Shown: one piece after another, positions 36,133-43,466 of the stretch
Numbering within the stretch: the first letter of the stretch is position 1
How the letters are laid out: every line of letters begins with the position of its first letter
From: UBA4416 sp963422675
GTDB taxonomy: Bacteria; Bacteroidota; Bacteroidia; B-17B0; Aurantibacillaceae
DNA: 64,000 bases
Assembly (NCBI GenBank): GCA_963422675.2
Contig: CAXVYS010000013.1
Coordinates: forward strand, 246,893 to 310,892
Reading direction: 5' to 3'
Translations under genes and position numbers: made by a program
The notes under the pieces: generated by a model
The model's database searches: none
The model's input: only the letters and a program-made list of their open reading frames with translations
Told to the model about the DNA's origin: nothing

Positions 36133-36140
36133 CAAAGATA
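36133..36140 (-). promoter_or_regulatory. -7 box for the Dus gene
   Basis: TATCTTTG on the minus strand matches TAnnTTTG. Expected transcription would begin around 36127, almost on the ATC initiator, giving essentially no leader. Confidence 0.55.
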
Positions 36141-36186
36141 GGAAATTATACCAATTGTATTTAAGCTTTATCGAAAGAAACATCAC

Positions 36187-37347
36187 TTATTCTTCTTCGT
36201 GAGTATCACTGCTATCAGGCAATCCGACTAAGGGTTTATCAAAAGCCCCATATATTCGCCAGGTTGAATACACGCTTCTGTTGAGCCTGTTACTTAATAC
36301 AATAATTGTTAAACTGTCGTTTAAACGGCGGTGAAAAGACGTTCTGTAACCATGCCACCAGCCATTATGAAACACTTCTTTGTCTGTTGTGCCCATATCT
36401 CTCATGCGCCATCCTAATCCGTAATTACTCAGCTTTTTCTCAGGACTATAGGCTGCATAAGCCAACTGTTGTGTTTCTGCCGTTAAAATCTGGTTCTGGT
36501 AAAGGGCATTACTTAATAAAAACAGATCATAAGTGGTTGTATAAATCCCTTTATCTCCTAAAACGCCATCATATCGGTCTTTTGCAACTTCTCTATAGGT
36601 CATGGTATATCCATGGGTAATATTAGGCCCTTTAAAATCAACGGTTCCATAGGTATAGGAGTGCTTCATTCCTAAAGGACTAAACAATTCATCCTTTAAA
36701 TAATCTGAATACGACTTTCCTGATATTTTCTCTATGATGAGTGCTAATAAAACAAAATTAGTATTACAGTAATTAAAGCGGGTATCAGGCTTTAAATACG
36801 CTTTTGGCTTGTTCTTTATGATCACTTCCAATACTTCTTTGCCCGATAATAATGGTTCTTTGTCTTTTATAAATTCTCCGCAAAAATAAATATAGTTGGG
36901 TAAGCCGGAACGATGGCATAACAGCTGTTTCACTGTGATATCCGCATATGGAAATCCTGTTAAAATGTCTGACACTTTGGTTTCCAGTTTTAATTTTCCT
37001 TTTTCATACAATGTTAAAACAGCAATACCAGTAATTACTTTTGATACAGAGGCCAACTGAAATAAAGACGTATCGGTTAACAGAATGTTTTTTTCTTTAA
37101 TAGCGTAGCCAAAAGATTTTTGATAGATGATCTCACTTCCCTTTGCTACCAATACATTTCCATTAAAGGCATTGGCAGCATAAAGCTTTTCAAAAAGCGT
37201 ATCAATTCTATAGATCTCTTCTTGGTATTTAACTGAATCTGCCAGCTTTACCGGTTTTATTAAAGAATCCACATGGTTTTTAGATTCCGTTTGGTTACAG
37301 TTTACAATTAAGAATGAAAACAGAATTAAGGTTAAGAGATACTTCAT
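36187..37347 (-). CDS. Class C beta-lactamase-like serine hydrolase (lipoprotein)
   Basis: A 386-residue protein with a lipoprotein signal (LIVNC, Cys 17). The SxxK motif is S100-V-S-K103, the YxN-type motif Y193-C-N195, and a late HNGWWHGYRT fits the third motif (HxG). Catalytic residues for the beta-lactamase/DD-peptidase fold are thus present. It may be an esterase, peptidase or transferase rather than a resistance enzyme; substrate unknown. It follows mtgA by 23 bases on the same strand, suggesting an envelope or peptidoglycan role. Confidence 0.82.
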   Translation of the reverse strand: MKYLLTLILFSFLIVNCNQTESKNHVDSLIKPVKLADSVKYQEEIYRIDTLFEKLYAANAFNGNVLVAKGSEIIYQKSFGYAIKEKNILLTDTSLFQLASVSKVITGIAVLTLYEKGKLKLETKVSDILTGFPYADITVKQLLCHRSGLPNYIYFCGEFIKDKEPLLSGKEVLEVIIKNKPKAYLKPDTRFNYCNTNFVLLALIIEKISGKSYSDYLKDELFSPLGMKHSYTYGTVDFKGPNITHGYTMTYREVAKDRYDGVLGDKGIYTTTYDLFLLSNALYQNQILTAETQQLAYAAYSPEKKLSNYGLGWRMRDMGTTDKEVFHNGWWHGYRTSFHRRLNDSLTIIVLSNRLNRSVYSTWRIYGAFDKPLVGLPDSSDTHEEE

Positions 37348-37370
37348 GTGTTGATAGAGTGCGGTAAGTA

Positions 37371-38105
37371 CTATTTTTTAGGTGTTGCAGGCTCGTCGTC
37401 GTCTTTATACTTATCGTAATCCAACTTATTACCCCAAAAATTCATTTGTTGTTTTATCCAGGCCTTTCTGCCCGTAATGTAGTTACTAGGTGGATTAGCC
37501 TTATATTGTAGTGGATTTGGTAAAATTGCCGCCAGGGCAGCCGCTTCATCTCTGGTTATATTTTTAGCAGATTTATGAAACCAGAATTGGCAGGCCGCTT
37601 CTGCACCATACACACCGTTCCCCATTTCGATGCTGTTTAAATAAACTTCCATAATTCGTTCCTTACTCCAAAAAACTTCAATTAATAGGGTAAACCATGC
37701 TTCCAGCCCTTTTCTTAAATAACTTCTCCCCTGCCATAAAAAAACATTTTTAGCAGTTTGCTGAGTTATTGTACTTCCTCCCCTGATCCGTTTTCCGTTT
37801 TCATTTTCGGCCATGGCTTTTTTCATCGCACCAATATCAAAACCATAATGTTTTAAATAATTCTGATCTTCGCTACAAACAACGGCTAACTGGAGCTTAG
37901 GTGAAATCTCTTCCAAAGGTACCCAATCATGTTTCATCATTATCCCTTTACCAGCGCCCATTTGCTGAACATCTCTTATAATCATAAGCGGTGTAATTGG
38001 CACAGGAACCCATCTGAATACAATCACTGATAAAATAGATAATACAAAAAAAGCAACGGTTGCTTTCCAGATAAAGGTCCAGAGTTTTAAGACTAGTTTT
38101 TTCAT
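37371..38105 (-). CDS. mtgA: Monofunctional peptidoglycan glycosyltransferase
   Basis: A 244-residue GT51 enzyme polymerising lipid II into glycan chains. One N-terminal membrane helix (about residues 13-30) anchors it. The catalytic glutamate is E79 (VCSEDQNYLKHYGFD), and RGGSTITQQTAKNVFLW (about 108-124) and KERIMEVYLNSIEMGNGVYGAEAA follow. No transpeptidase domain is present, so it is the monofunctional form. It is the first gene of a two-gene set with the serine hydrolase. Confidence 0.93.
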   Translation of the reverse strand: MKKLVLKLWTFIWKATVAFFVLSILSVIVFRWVPVPITPLMIIRDVQQMGAGKGIMMKHDWVPLEEISPKLQLAVVCSEDQNYLKHYGFDIGAMKKAMAENENGKRIRGGSTITQQTAKNVFLWQGRSYLRKGLEAWFTLLIEVFWSKERIMEVYLNSIEMGNGVYGAEAACQFWFHKSAKNITRDEAAALAAILPNPLQYKANPPSNYITGRKAWIKQQMNFWGNKLDYDKYKDDDEPATPKK

Positions 38106-38242
38106 TAATTTGTAAAACTATTCTATAATTTACAGTAAGTTTACATACTGGTATTTTTTTAACAACATCCTTTTTTTAATAACTTAAAAACAGTCATTTT
38201 ATATTTTATAATACCTCATTAAAAAACGCTAAACAGTTACAT

Positions 38243-38737
38243 ATGAAAACAAAGTACATCTATCTCTTTTTAGGCCTTATTGTTGCCTTAGCCATCGGTT
38301 TTTATTTTTATAATAAATATAACGTGGCGCCAAAAATTGATATTTCTAAAATTGAAGTAGTTGATCAGGATACTGTTCTGTTTGATATAAAATCATTAAA
38401 GGGTCAAAAAGTAATCGTAAGCTTCTACGCCAGTTGGTGCCCTAATTGTATTGATGAATTAAGAGAAATCAATTCCATTAAACAACAAAAACTAAATGAT
38501 GTAACCGTATTAGCCATTACTGACGAGGGTTTACAGAAAATGAACGATTTTAAAACTAAAACCCAATACCCTTTTACCTTTTTGGCTTTAACCAAAAACT
38601 TTAATGAGTTTGGCATCTTCTCTATTCCTACAACCTACCTTGTCAATACTAAGGGGGAAGTAGTTTATGATAATGTGGGCTATATCGATTGGAAAGATGA
38701 ATCCACTTTAAAATATTTGAAACATTTAATGCAATAA
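38243..38737 (+). CDS. Membrane-anchored thioredoxin/TlpA-like protein
   Basis: A 164-residue protein with one N-terminal membrane helix (about residues 5-24) and a thioredoxin fold containing C66-P-N-C69 (FYASWCPNCIDELREI), then FSIPTTYLVN with the cis-proline. It probably reduces or oxidises cysteines in the periplasm. The CPNC active site is intact. It is divergent from mtgA, and its partner is unknown. Confidence 0.83.
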   Translation: MKTKYIYLFLGLIVALAIGFYFYNKYNVAPKIDISKIEVVDQDTVLFDIKSLKGQKVIVSFYASWCPNCIDELREINSIKQQKLNDVTVLAITDEGLQKMNDFKTKTQYPFTFLALTKNFNEFGIFSIPTTYLVNTKGEVVYDNVGYIDWKDESTLKYLKHLMQ

Positions 38738-38799
38738 TTCTACAAGATTGGCGTCTATTCTCTAATTTTTAGATATATTTAAAATCTTATTTTACATCG

Positions 38800-40212
38800 A
38801 TGATAACAAAAATTAAATTTGGAACAGATGGCTGGAGAGCTATCATAGCAAAAGATTTTACAGTTGAAAATGTAGCAAGGGTTACGGAAGCAACTGCTAT
38901 ATGGATAAAACAAAATTTTAAAAACCCCAGTGCCGTTGTTGGCCACGATTGCCGTTTTGCCGGCGAATTATTTGCTGAAACTACTGCTAAGGTGTTTATA
39001 GCTCACGGTGTTAAAGTGTTTTTGGCAAAAGATTATGTATCAACTCCTATGATTTCTTTAGGAGCATTAAAACTAAATACCTCTTTAGGTATTATTATCA
39101 CCGCAAGCCATAATCCTCCTTCTTATAACGGGTATAAATTAAAAGGACACTATGGCGGGCCTTTGATTCCTGAAAAAATTCAGGAAATTGAAGATATTAT
39201 TCCGGATAATGCCAATCAGAATTATGATGCTATTGATTTAAAAGAGGCTGAAGCAAAAGGGTTATTGGAATACACAAACCTGGAAGACATGTATATTAAA
39301 CATGTGGAAGCGGCATTTGACCTTAAAGCCATTAAAAATTCTAATTTAAAATTAGCTTACGATAGTATGTTTGGCGCAGGAAAACGTGTAATGAAACGTT
39401 TGTTTCCTGAAATTATTCATTTACATGATGATGATAATCCGGGTTTTCACGGGCAAGCACCAGAACCTATCCATAAAAATTTATTGGAATTTAGCGAGCT
39501 GATCAAAAAAGACGGACACATTAATTGTGGACTATGTACTGACGGAGATGCTGATAGAATCGGGCTTTATGATAGCAAAGGAAATTTTGTGGATTCACAC
39601 CACATCATTTTATTATTGATTAAATATTTAGTGGAAGAGAAAAAATATGGCGGGAAAATTGTTGCCGCTTTTTCTGTAACACCACGTATTAATAAATTAG
39701 CCAAGCATTATAATTTGCCAATTGTTATTACCCAAATTGGCTTTAAACACATTGCCGGTTACATGATTAATGAAGATGTAATTATGGGTGGTGAAGAAAG
39801 TGGTGGAATTGCAATTAAAGGTCATATTCCTGAGCGCGACGGTATCTGGATGGGATTAACCATTTGGGAATACATGGCAAAATCAGGTAAAACACTGGAA
39901 GAACTAATTGCAGATTTATATAAATTAACCGGAGCCTTTGTATACGAACGTAATGATTTACACTTAACGGAAGAAGTGAAGCAACGTATCATAAAAGGCT
40001 GTAAGGATGATATTTACAAATCTTTCGGGCCCTATAAAGTAGAGCGTTTGGAAACGATTGACGGCTGGAAATACCATTTTGAAAACGACCAGTGGTTAAT
40101 GATTAGAGCCAGCGGTACAGAGCCTGTATTACGTTTGTATGGAGAAAGCGATACCCAGGAAAATACCCGTAAACTATTAAAGGCAGCCCAGGAAACGTTA
40201 TTAGGTAACTAA
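38800..40212 (+). CDS. Phosphoglucomutase/phosphomannomutase family enzyme
   Basis: A 470-residue alpha-D-phosphohexomutase. Phosphoserine S103 lies in ITASHNPPSYNGYK, the Mg2+ loop DGDADRIG starts at D248, the sugar-binding GGEESGG is present, and RASGTEPVLRLYGE near the end binds phosphate. It interconverts hexose 1- and 6-phosphates, so it can feed nucleotide-sugar synthesis for the polysaccharide region; whether it prefers glucose or mannose cannot be told. It abuts the next gene with no gap. Confidence 0.9.
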   Translation: MITKIKFGTDGWRAIIAKDFTVENVARVTEATAIWIKQNFKNPSAVVGHDCRFAGELFAETTAKVFIAHGVKVFLAKDYVSTPMISLGALKLNTSLGIIITASHNPPSYNGYKLKGHYGGPLIPEKIQEIEDIIPDNANQNYDAIDLKEAEAKGLLEYTNLEDMYIKHVEAAFDLKAIKNSNLKLAYDSMFGAGKRVMKRLFPEIIHLHDDDNPGFHGQAPEPIHKNLLEFSELIKKDGHINCGLCTDGDADRIGLYDSKGNFVDSHHIILLLIKYLVEEKKYGGKIVAAFSVTPRINKLAKHYNLPIVITQIGFKHIAGYMINEDVIMGGEESGGIAIKGHIPERDGIWMGLTIWEYMAKSGKTLEELIADLYKLTGAFVYERNDLHLTEEVKQRIIKGCKDDIYKSFGPYKVERLETIDGWKYHFENDQWLMIRASGTEPVLRLYGESDTQENTRKLLKAAQETLLGN

Positions 40213-40914
40213 ATGAAACACTTAATTGGTTTATACCTTATTTTTATAGGAAATAGTTTGTTCACGCAAACTATTTCCATAGAAACGAAAACGGGTAAAA
40301 GCCTTACGGGTTATACATTTATTAAAAAAAACACCTGCTCCATTTCCTTTTCAGATAAACGTCCTGATCAAAATGATCAATCTGTTTTAGTTTGTATTCC
40401 TGCTGCATTTACAGATCTTACTACATTGAAAGTAGATGGTATTTACGCCGTTAACGGAAAAATAGAGAACAAAAAGCTAATCAACACCACTCTTGGTGGT
40501 GTATTTTATATTGAAAATAATACATGCCGGGTTTTTCAATCCGGAAAAGGAAAACTATTCAATGATAGTTTACTGGCGATTGCTCAAAAACAAAAAGCAT
40601 CCTTCTTTCAGCAACTGCAATGTGTTCAAAATGGAAAAGCCTCAAACTTTATCGATAAAAAGATATTTCAGCGACGAGGCATCGCTCTGTTAAATGATAA
40701 CTCCATTGCTATTATAGAAAGTAAAGAAGCCATTACACTTAAAGTGTTTTCTGAAGATTTGGCTGTTCTTGGTGTAAAACAATTGATTTACACCGATATG
40801 GGTGCCTGGGACGAGGGTTGGTATAAAGACCCGTTAAATCATAAATTGGTTGTTATGGGGCGTGATTTATCCCAAACTTCCAAACAAAGTAATTGGATCA
40901 TATTCAGAAAATAA
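40213..40914 (+). CDS. Secreted protein of unknown function
   Basis: A 233-residue protein starting directly after the phosphohexomutase stop. It has a signal-like N-terminus (MKHLIGLYLIFIGNSLFTQT) and otherwise no motif I recognise. It ends with YTDMGAWDEGWYKDPLNH..., a beta-rich pattern. The tight abutment implies co-transcription with the mutase, but that does not establish a shared function. Confidence 0.6.
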   Translation: MKHLIGLYLIFIGNSLFTQTISIETKTGKSLTGYTFIKKNTCSISFSDKRPDQNDQSVLVCIPAAFTDLTTLKVDGIYAVNGKIENKKLINTTLGGVFYIENNTCRVFQSGKGKLFNDSLLAIAQKQKASFFQQLQCVQNGKASNFIDKKIFQRRGIALLNDNSIAIIESKEAITLKVFSEDLAVLGVKQLIYTDMGAWDEGWYKDPLNHKLVVMGRDLSQTSKQSNWIIFRK

Positions 40915-40940
40915 GTGACTATTTACCGTTTATCACTTTT
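40911..40940 (+). terminator. Weak terminator at the end of the 40213 gene
   Basis: AAGTGA (40913-40918) and TCACTT (40933-40938) form a six-base stem with a 14-base loop and a short T run. The stem includes part of the stop codon. Confidence 0.4.
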
Positions 40941-41007
40941 ATTTGATACTATTTGAAAGCCAATACGTTAATTTTAAATAATTTCACAAAATTTCCTGAT
41001 TTTTCAT

Positions 41008-41015
41008 TAACTTTG
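41008..41015 (+). promoter_or_regulatory. -7 box for apt
   Basis: TAACTTTG matches TAnnTTTG and lies 11 bases before the apt ATG, so the leader is very short. Confidence 0.5.
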
Positions 41016-41026
41016 TATTCCTAAAA

Positions 41027-41554
41027 ATGTCATTAGAAAGTAATATAAAAGCCTCCATACGAGATGTTCCCGATTTTCCAAAACCAGGAATACTGTTTAA
41101 GGACATTACCCCTATTTTTGAAAACCAACAGCTGTGTAATGAAATTGTGGATGGTTTTATAGAACGCCTCGGTCCAAAACCTGACGCTATTATTGGTATT
41201 GAAAGTCGTGGCTTTTTATTTGGTATTTTATTAGCAAATAAGCTCAATATCCCCTTTGTTTTAGTAAGAAAAGCAGGGAAATTACCTTATAAAACCATTA
41301 GTCATGAATATGCACTGGAGTATGGCACATCTAAAATAGAAATGCACATAAACAGTCTAAAAAAAGGCTGGAATGTATTGATACATGATGATTTATTGGC
41401 TACAGGCGGAACAGCAGATGCGGCAGCTCATTTGGTAAAACAGCAGGGAGCAAATGTAAGTGGGTTCAGCTTTGTGGTTGAATTAGGATTTTTAAACGGA
41501 AAACAAAAATTAAATATACACTCAAATAATATAACATGTCTAACGCAGTACTAG
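41027..41554 (+). CDS. apt: Adenine phosphoribosyltransferase
   Basis: A 175-residue purine-salvage enzyme making AMP from adenine and PRPP. The PRPP-binding motif is VLIHDDLLATGGTADAAA (D121, D122, T126-T129), and FPKPGILFKDITPI near the N-terminus is diagnostic for Apt. The natural C-terminus (ITCLTQY) matches homologues, so the stop at 41554 is real, although an overlapping start for the next gene exists. Confidence 0.95.
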   Translation: MSLESNIKASIRDVPDFPKPGILFKDITPIFENQQLCNEIVDGFIERLGPKPDAIIGIESRGFLFGILLANKLNIPFVLVRKAGKLPYKTISHEYALEYGTSKIEMHINSLKKGWNVLIHDDLLATGGTADAAAHLVKQQGANVSGFSFVVELGFLNGKQKLNIHSNNITCLTQY

Positions 41555-42711
41555 AAAATTCAATTGGAATGAGTTTCCAAATAAATGAAAATCAGCAAAT
41601 GATTGCTGATATGATCCGCAAATTCGGTAAAGAGCATATTTATCCTAAAATGATGGAATGGGATGAAGCACAAACTTTTCCGGTTGAAGTATTTAAAAAA
41701 CTAGGAGAATTAGGATTAATGGGTGTTGTGGTTCCAACAGAATATGGTGGATCAGGCTTATCCTACACAGAGTATGTAACCGCTATTATTGAATTAAGCA
41801 AAATTTGTGGCTCTATTGGTTTATCAATGGCAGCACATAATTCATTATGTACCGGTCATATTCTAGCTTTTGGTAACGAATCACAAAAAGCAAAATACTT
41901 ACCGAAATTAGCTACTGCGGAGTGGATTGGTGCCTGGGGCTTAACAGAAACAGGAACAGGATCTGATGCAGGTGGTATGGCTACAACTGCTGTAAAAGAC
42001 GGTGATTTTTATGTGTTAAACGGGTCTAAAAACTTTATTACACATGCTATCTCTGGTAACGTTGCTGTAGTAATTGCACGTACCGGCGAAAAAAATGATA
42101 GTCACGGGATGAGTGCTTTCATTATTGAAAAAGGAACTCCCGGTTTTAAATCAGGTAAAAAAGAAAACAAATTAGGAATGCGTGCCAGCGAAACGGCCGA
42201 ATTAATCTTTGATAACTGCAGAGTTCATAAAGATCAGATGATGGGTAAAGAAGGTGAAGGGTTTATCCAGGCAATGAAAGTATTGGATGGCGGACGTATT
42301 TCTATTGCAGCATTAAGTTGTGGTATTGCACGTGGCGCTTACGAGTGTTCTTTAAAATATTCAAAAGAACGTGAGCAATTTGGTAAACCTATTTCTGCAT
42401 TCCAGGCAATTAGCTTTAAATTAGCGGATATGGCCACTGAATTAGAAGCGGCAGAATTGTTAACCTTTAAAGCAGCCGACTTAAAAAATCGTGGGCAAAA
42501 AATGACTAAAGAAGGAGCTTTCGCTAAGTATTATGCATCTGAAGTATGTGTAAGAAACAGTAATGAAGCCGTTCAGATTTTTGGAGGATATGGATTTACA
42601 AAAGATTTCCCTGCTGAAAAATATTACCGTGATAGTAAATTATGTACAATTGGTGAAGGAACAAGTGAAATTCAAAAAATAGTAATCGCGAGAGAATTAT
42701 TAAAAGAATAA
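41536..42711 (+). CDS. Acyl-CoA dehydrogenase
   Basis: A 391-residue FAD enzyme, short- or branched-chain type. LTETGTGSDAGGMATTAVKDG (FAD/substrate loop), the conserved HGMSAFIIEKGTPGF, and the catalytic glutamate in IGEGTSEIQKIVIARELL are present. The start is ambiguous: ATG 41536 overlaps apt by 19 bases, while ATG 41569 (codon 12) leaves a gap and opens with the standard MSFQINENQQM. I would favour 41569. It probably oxidises acyl-CoA with ETF as electron acceptor. A strong terminator follows. Confidence 0.93.
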   Translation: MSNAVLENSIGMSFQINENQQMIADMIRKFGKEHIYPKMMEWDEAQTFPVEVFKKLGELGLMGVVVPTEYGGSGLSYTEYVTAIIELSKICGSIGLSMAAHNSLCTGHILAFGNESQKAKYLPKLATAEWIGAWGLTETGTGSDAGGMATTAVKDGDFYVLNGSKNFITHAISGNVAVVIARTGEKNDSHGMSAFIIEKGTPGFKSGKKENKLGMRASETAELIFDNCRVHKDQMMGKEGEGFIQAMKVLDGGRISIAALSCGIARGAYECSLKYSKEREQFGKPISAFQAISFKLADMATELEAAELLTFKAADLKNRGQKMTKEGAFAKYYASEVCVRNSNEAVQIFGGYGFTKDFPAEKYYRDSKLCTIGEGTSEIQKIVIARELLKE

Positions 42712-42732
42712 TTTTTTCTTTTTTAAATATGT

Positions 42733-42765
42733 AAAAATGCCCGGTGTTAGCACCGGGCATTTTTT
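42733..42765 (+). terminator. Rho-independent terminator after the acyl-CoA dehydrogenase
   Basis: A 14-base stem AAAAATGCCCGGTG/CACCGGGCATTTTT with loop TTAG and a T run. Confidence 0.9.
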
Positions 42766-42828
42766 ATATCATATGATTATATGTATACGTTATTTCATAA
42801 GTGTAAATACATTTTAGTGCCAATATAA

Positions 42829-42859
42829 TTGACTTTCGGCGAAGAAATTTGTATATTTA
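42829..42859 (+). promoter_or_regulatory. Candidate promoter for the DUF7793-like gene
   Basis: TTG at 42829-42831, a 20-base gap and TATATTTA at 42852-42859 (one base from TAnnTTTG) give near-consensus spacing, ahead of the ATG at 42902. Confidence 0.42.
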
Positions 42860-42901
42860 CATAAGAAGCCCTCCTTTTTAAACCATATATAGTTAAAACA
42901 T

Positions 42902-43315
42902 ATGACTAGTTTAACTCCGGATAAAACTGTTACAATTATTGCCACAGAAGTTTGTGAGGCCTTTACACTTCAATTACGAAGCGATGGTATTTTGCATTCG
43001 CATACCTCAAGTAATTTAGAGTTTACAATTGAGTCGCTCAAAAATTTTAATGTGGTAATGGGAAAAATGTTAAACTACCAAAAGGCTCCTTTATTAATAA
43101 CGCTCGACGAGTTTGCTATCCCTCCAGTGGAAACCCGGGTATTTTGGGCAAAAAAAGAATCCTGTCCTTATGCTTCTGCCGATGCATATGTTGCCACTAA
43201 TTTCGGACATAAATTTATTGGGAATTTTTATCTAAAGTTTAATAAGCCGGGACGCCCTACCAAAATATTTGGTACCATGGAGGAAGCCGTAGAATGGCTC
43301 AAGACTTTTTTGTAA
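42902..43315 (+). CDS. STAS-like/DUF7793-like protein
   Basis: A 137-residue protein without a signal peptide. The mid-part (VVMGKMLNYQKAPLLITLDEFAIPP) and the C-terminal FYLKFNKPGRPTKIFGTMEEAVEWLKTFL resemble small Bacteroidota proteins of the SpoIIAA/STAS-like type, which are cytoplasmic. Function unknown. It stands alone between a terminator and a converging operon. Confidence 0.6.
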   Translation: MTSLTPDKTVTIIATEVCEAFTLQLRSDGILHSHTSSNLEFTIESLKNFNVVMGKMLNYQKAPLLITLDEFAIPPVETRVFWAKKESCPYASADAYVATNFGHKFIGNFYLKFNKPGRPTKIFGTMEEAVEWLKTFL

Positions 43316-43411
43316 ATGTTTTTGAGTTACTGAAATAAGCCGTAACAAAGGCTCTAACCGTTTAATACACGGCTCTTACTGAATTAATATAAAAGCTAAA
43401 ATACTGATTAA

Positions 43412-43447
43412 AAAAAAATCCCTCACATTGCTGTAAGGGATTTTTTT
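43412..43447 (-). terminator. Rho-independent terminator ending the nuclease/receptor operon
   Basis: AAAAAAATCCCT and AGGGATTTTTTT form a 12-base stem, with inner ACA/TGT pairs and a T run for the minus strand. It lies 20 bases past the endonuclease stop. Confidence 0.85.
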
Positions 43448-43466
43448 AAGTAGTGTATTAAACTAA

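Noticed and set aside
36187..37347. Resistance beta-lactamase
   Set aside because: The catalytic motifs are present, but the gene is a lipoprotein beside mtgA and no resistance context is visible; a housekeeping esterase or peptidase role is as likely.
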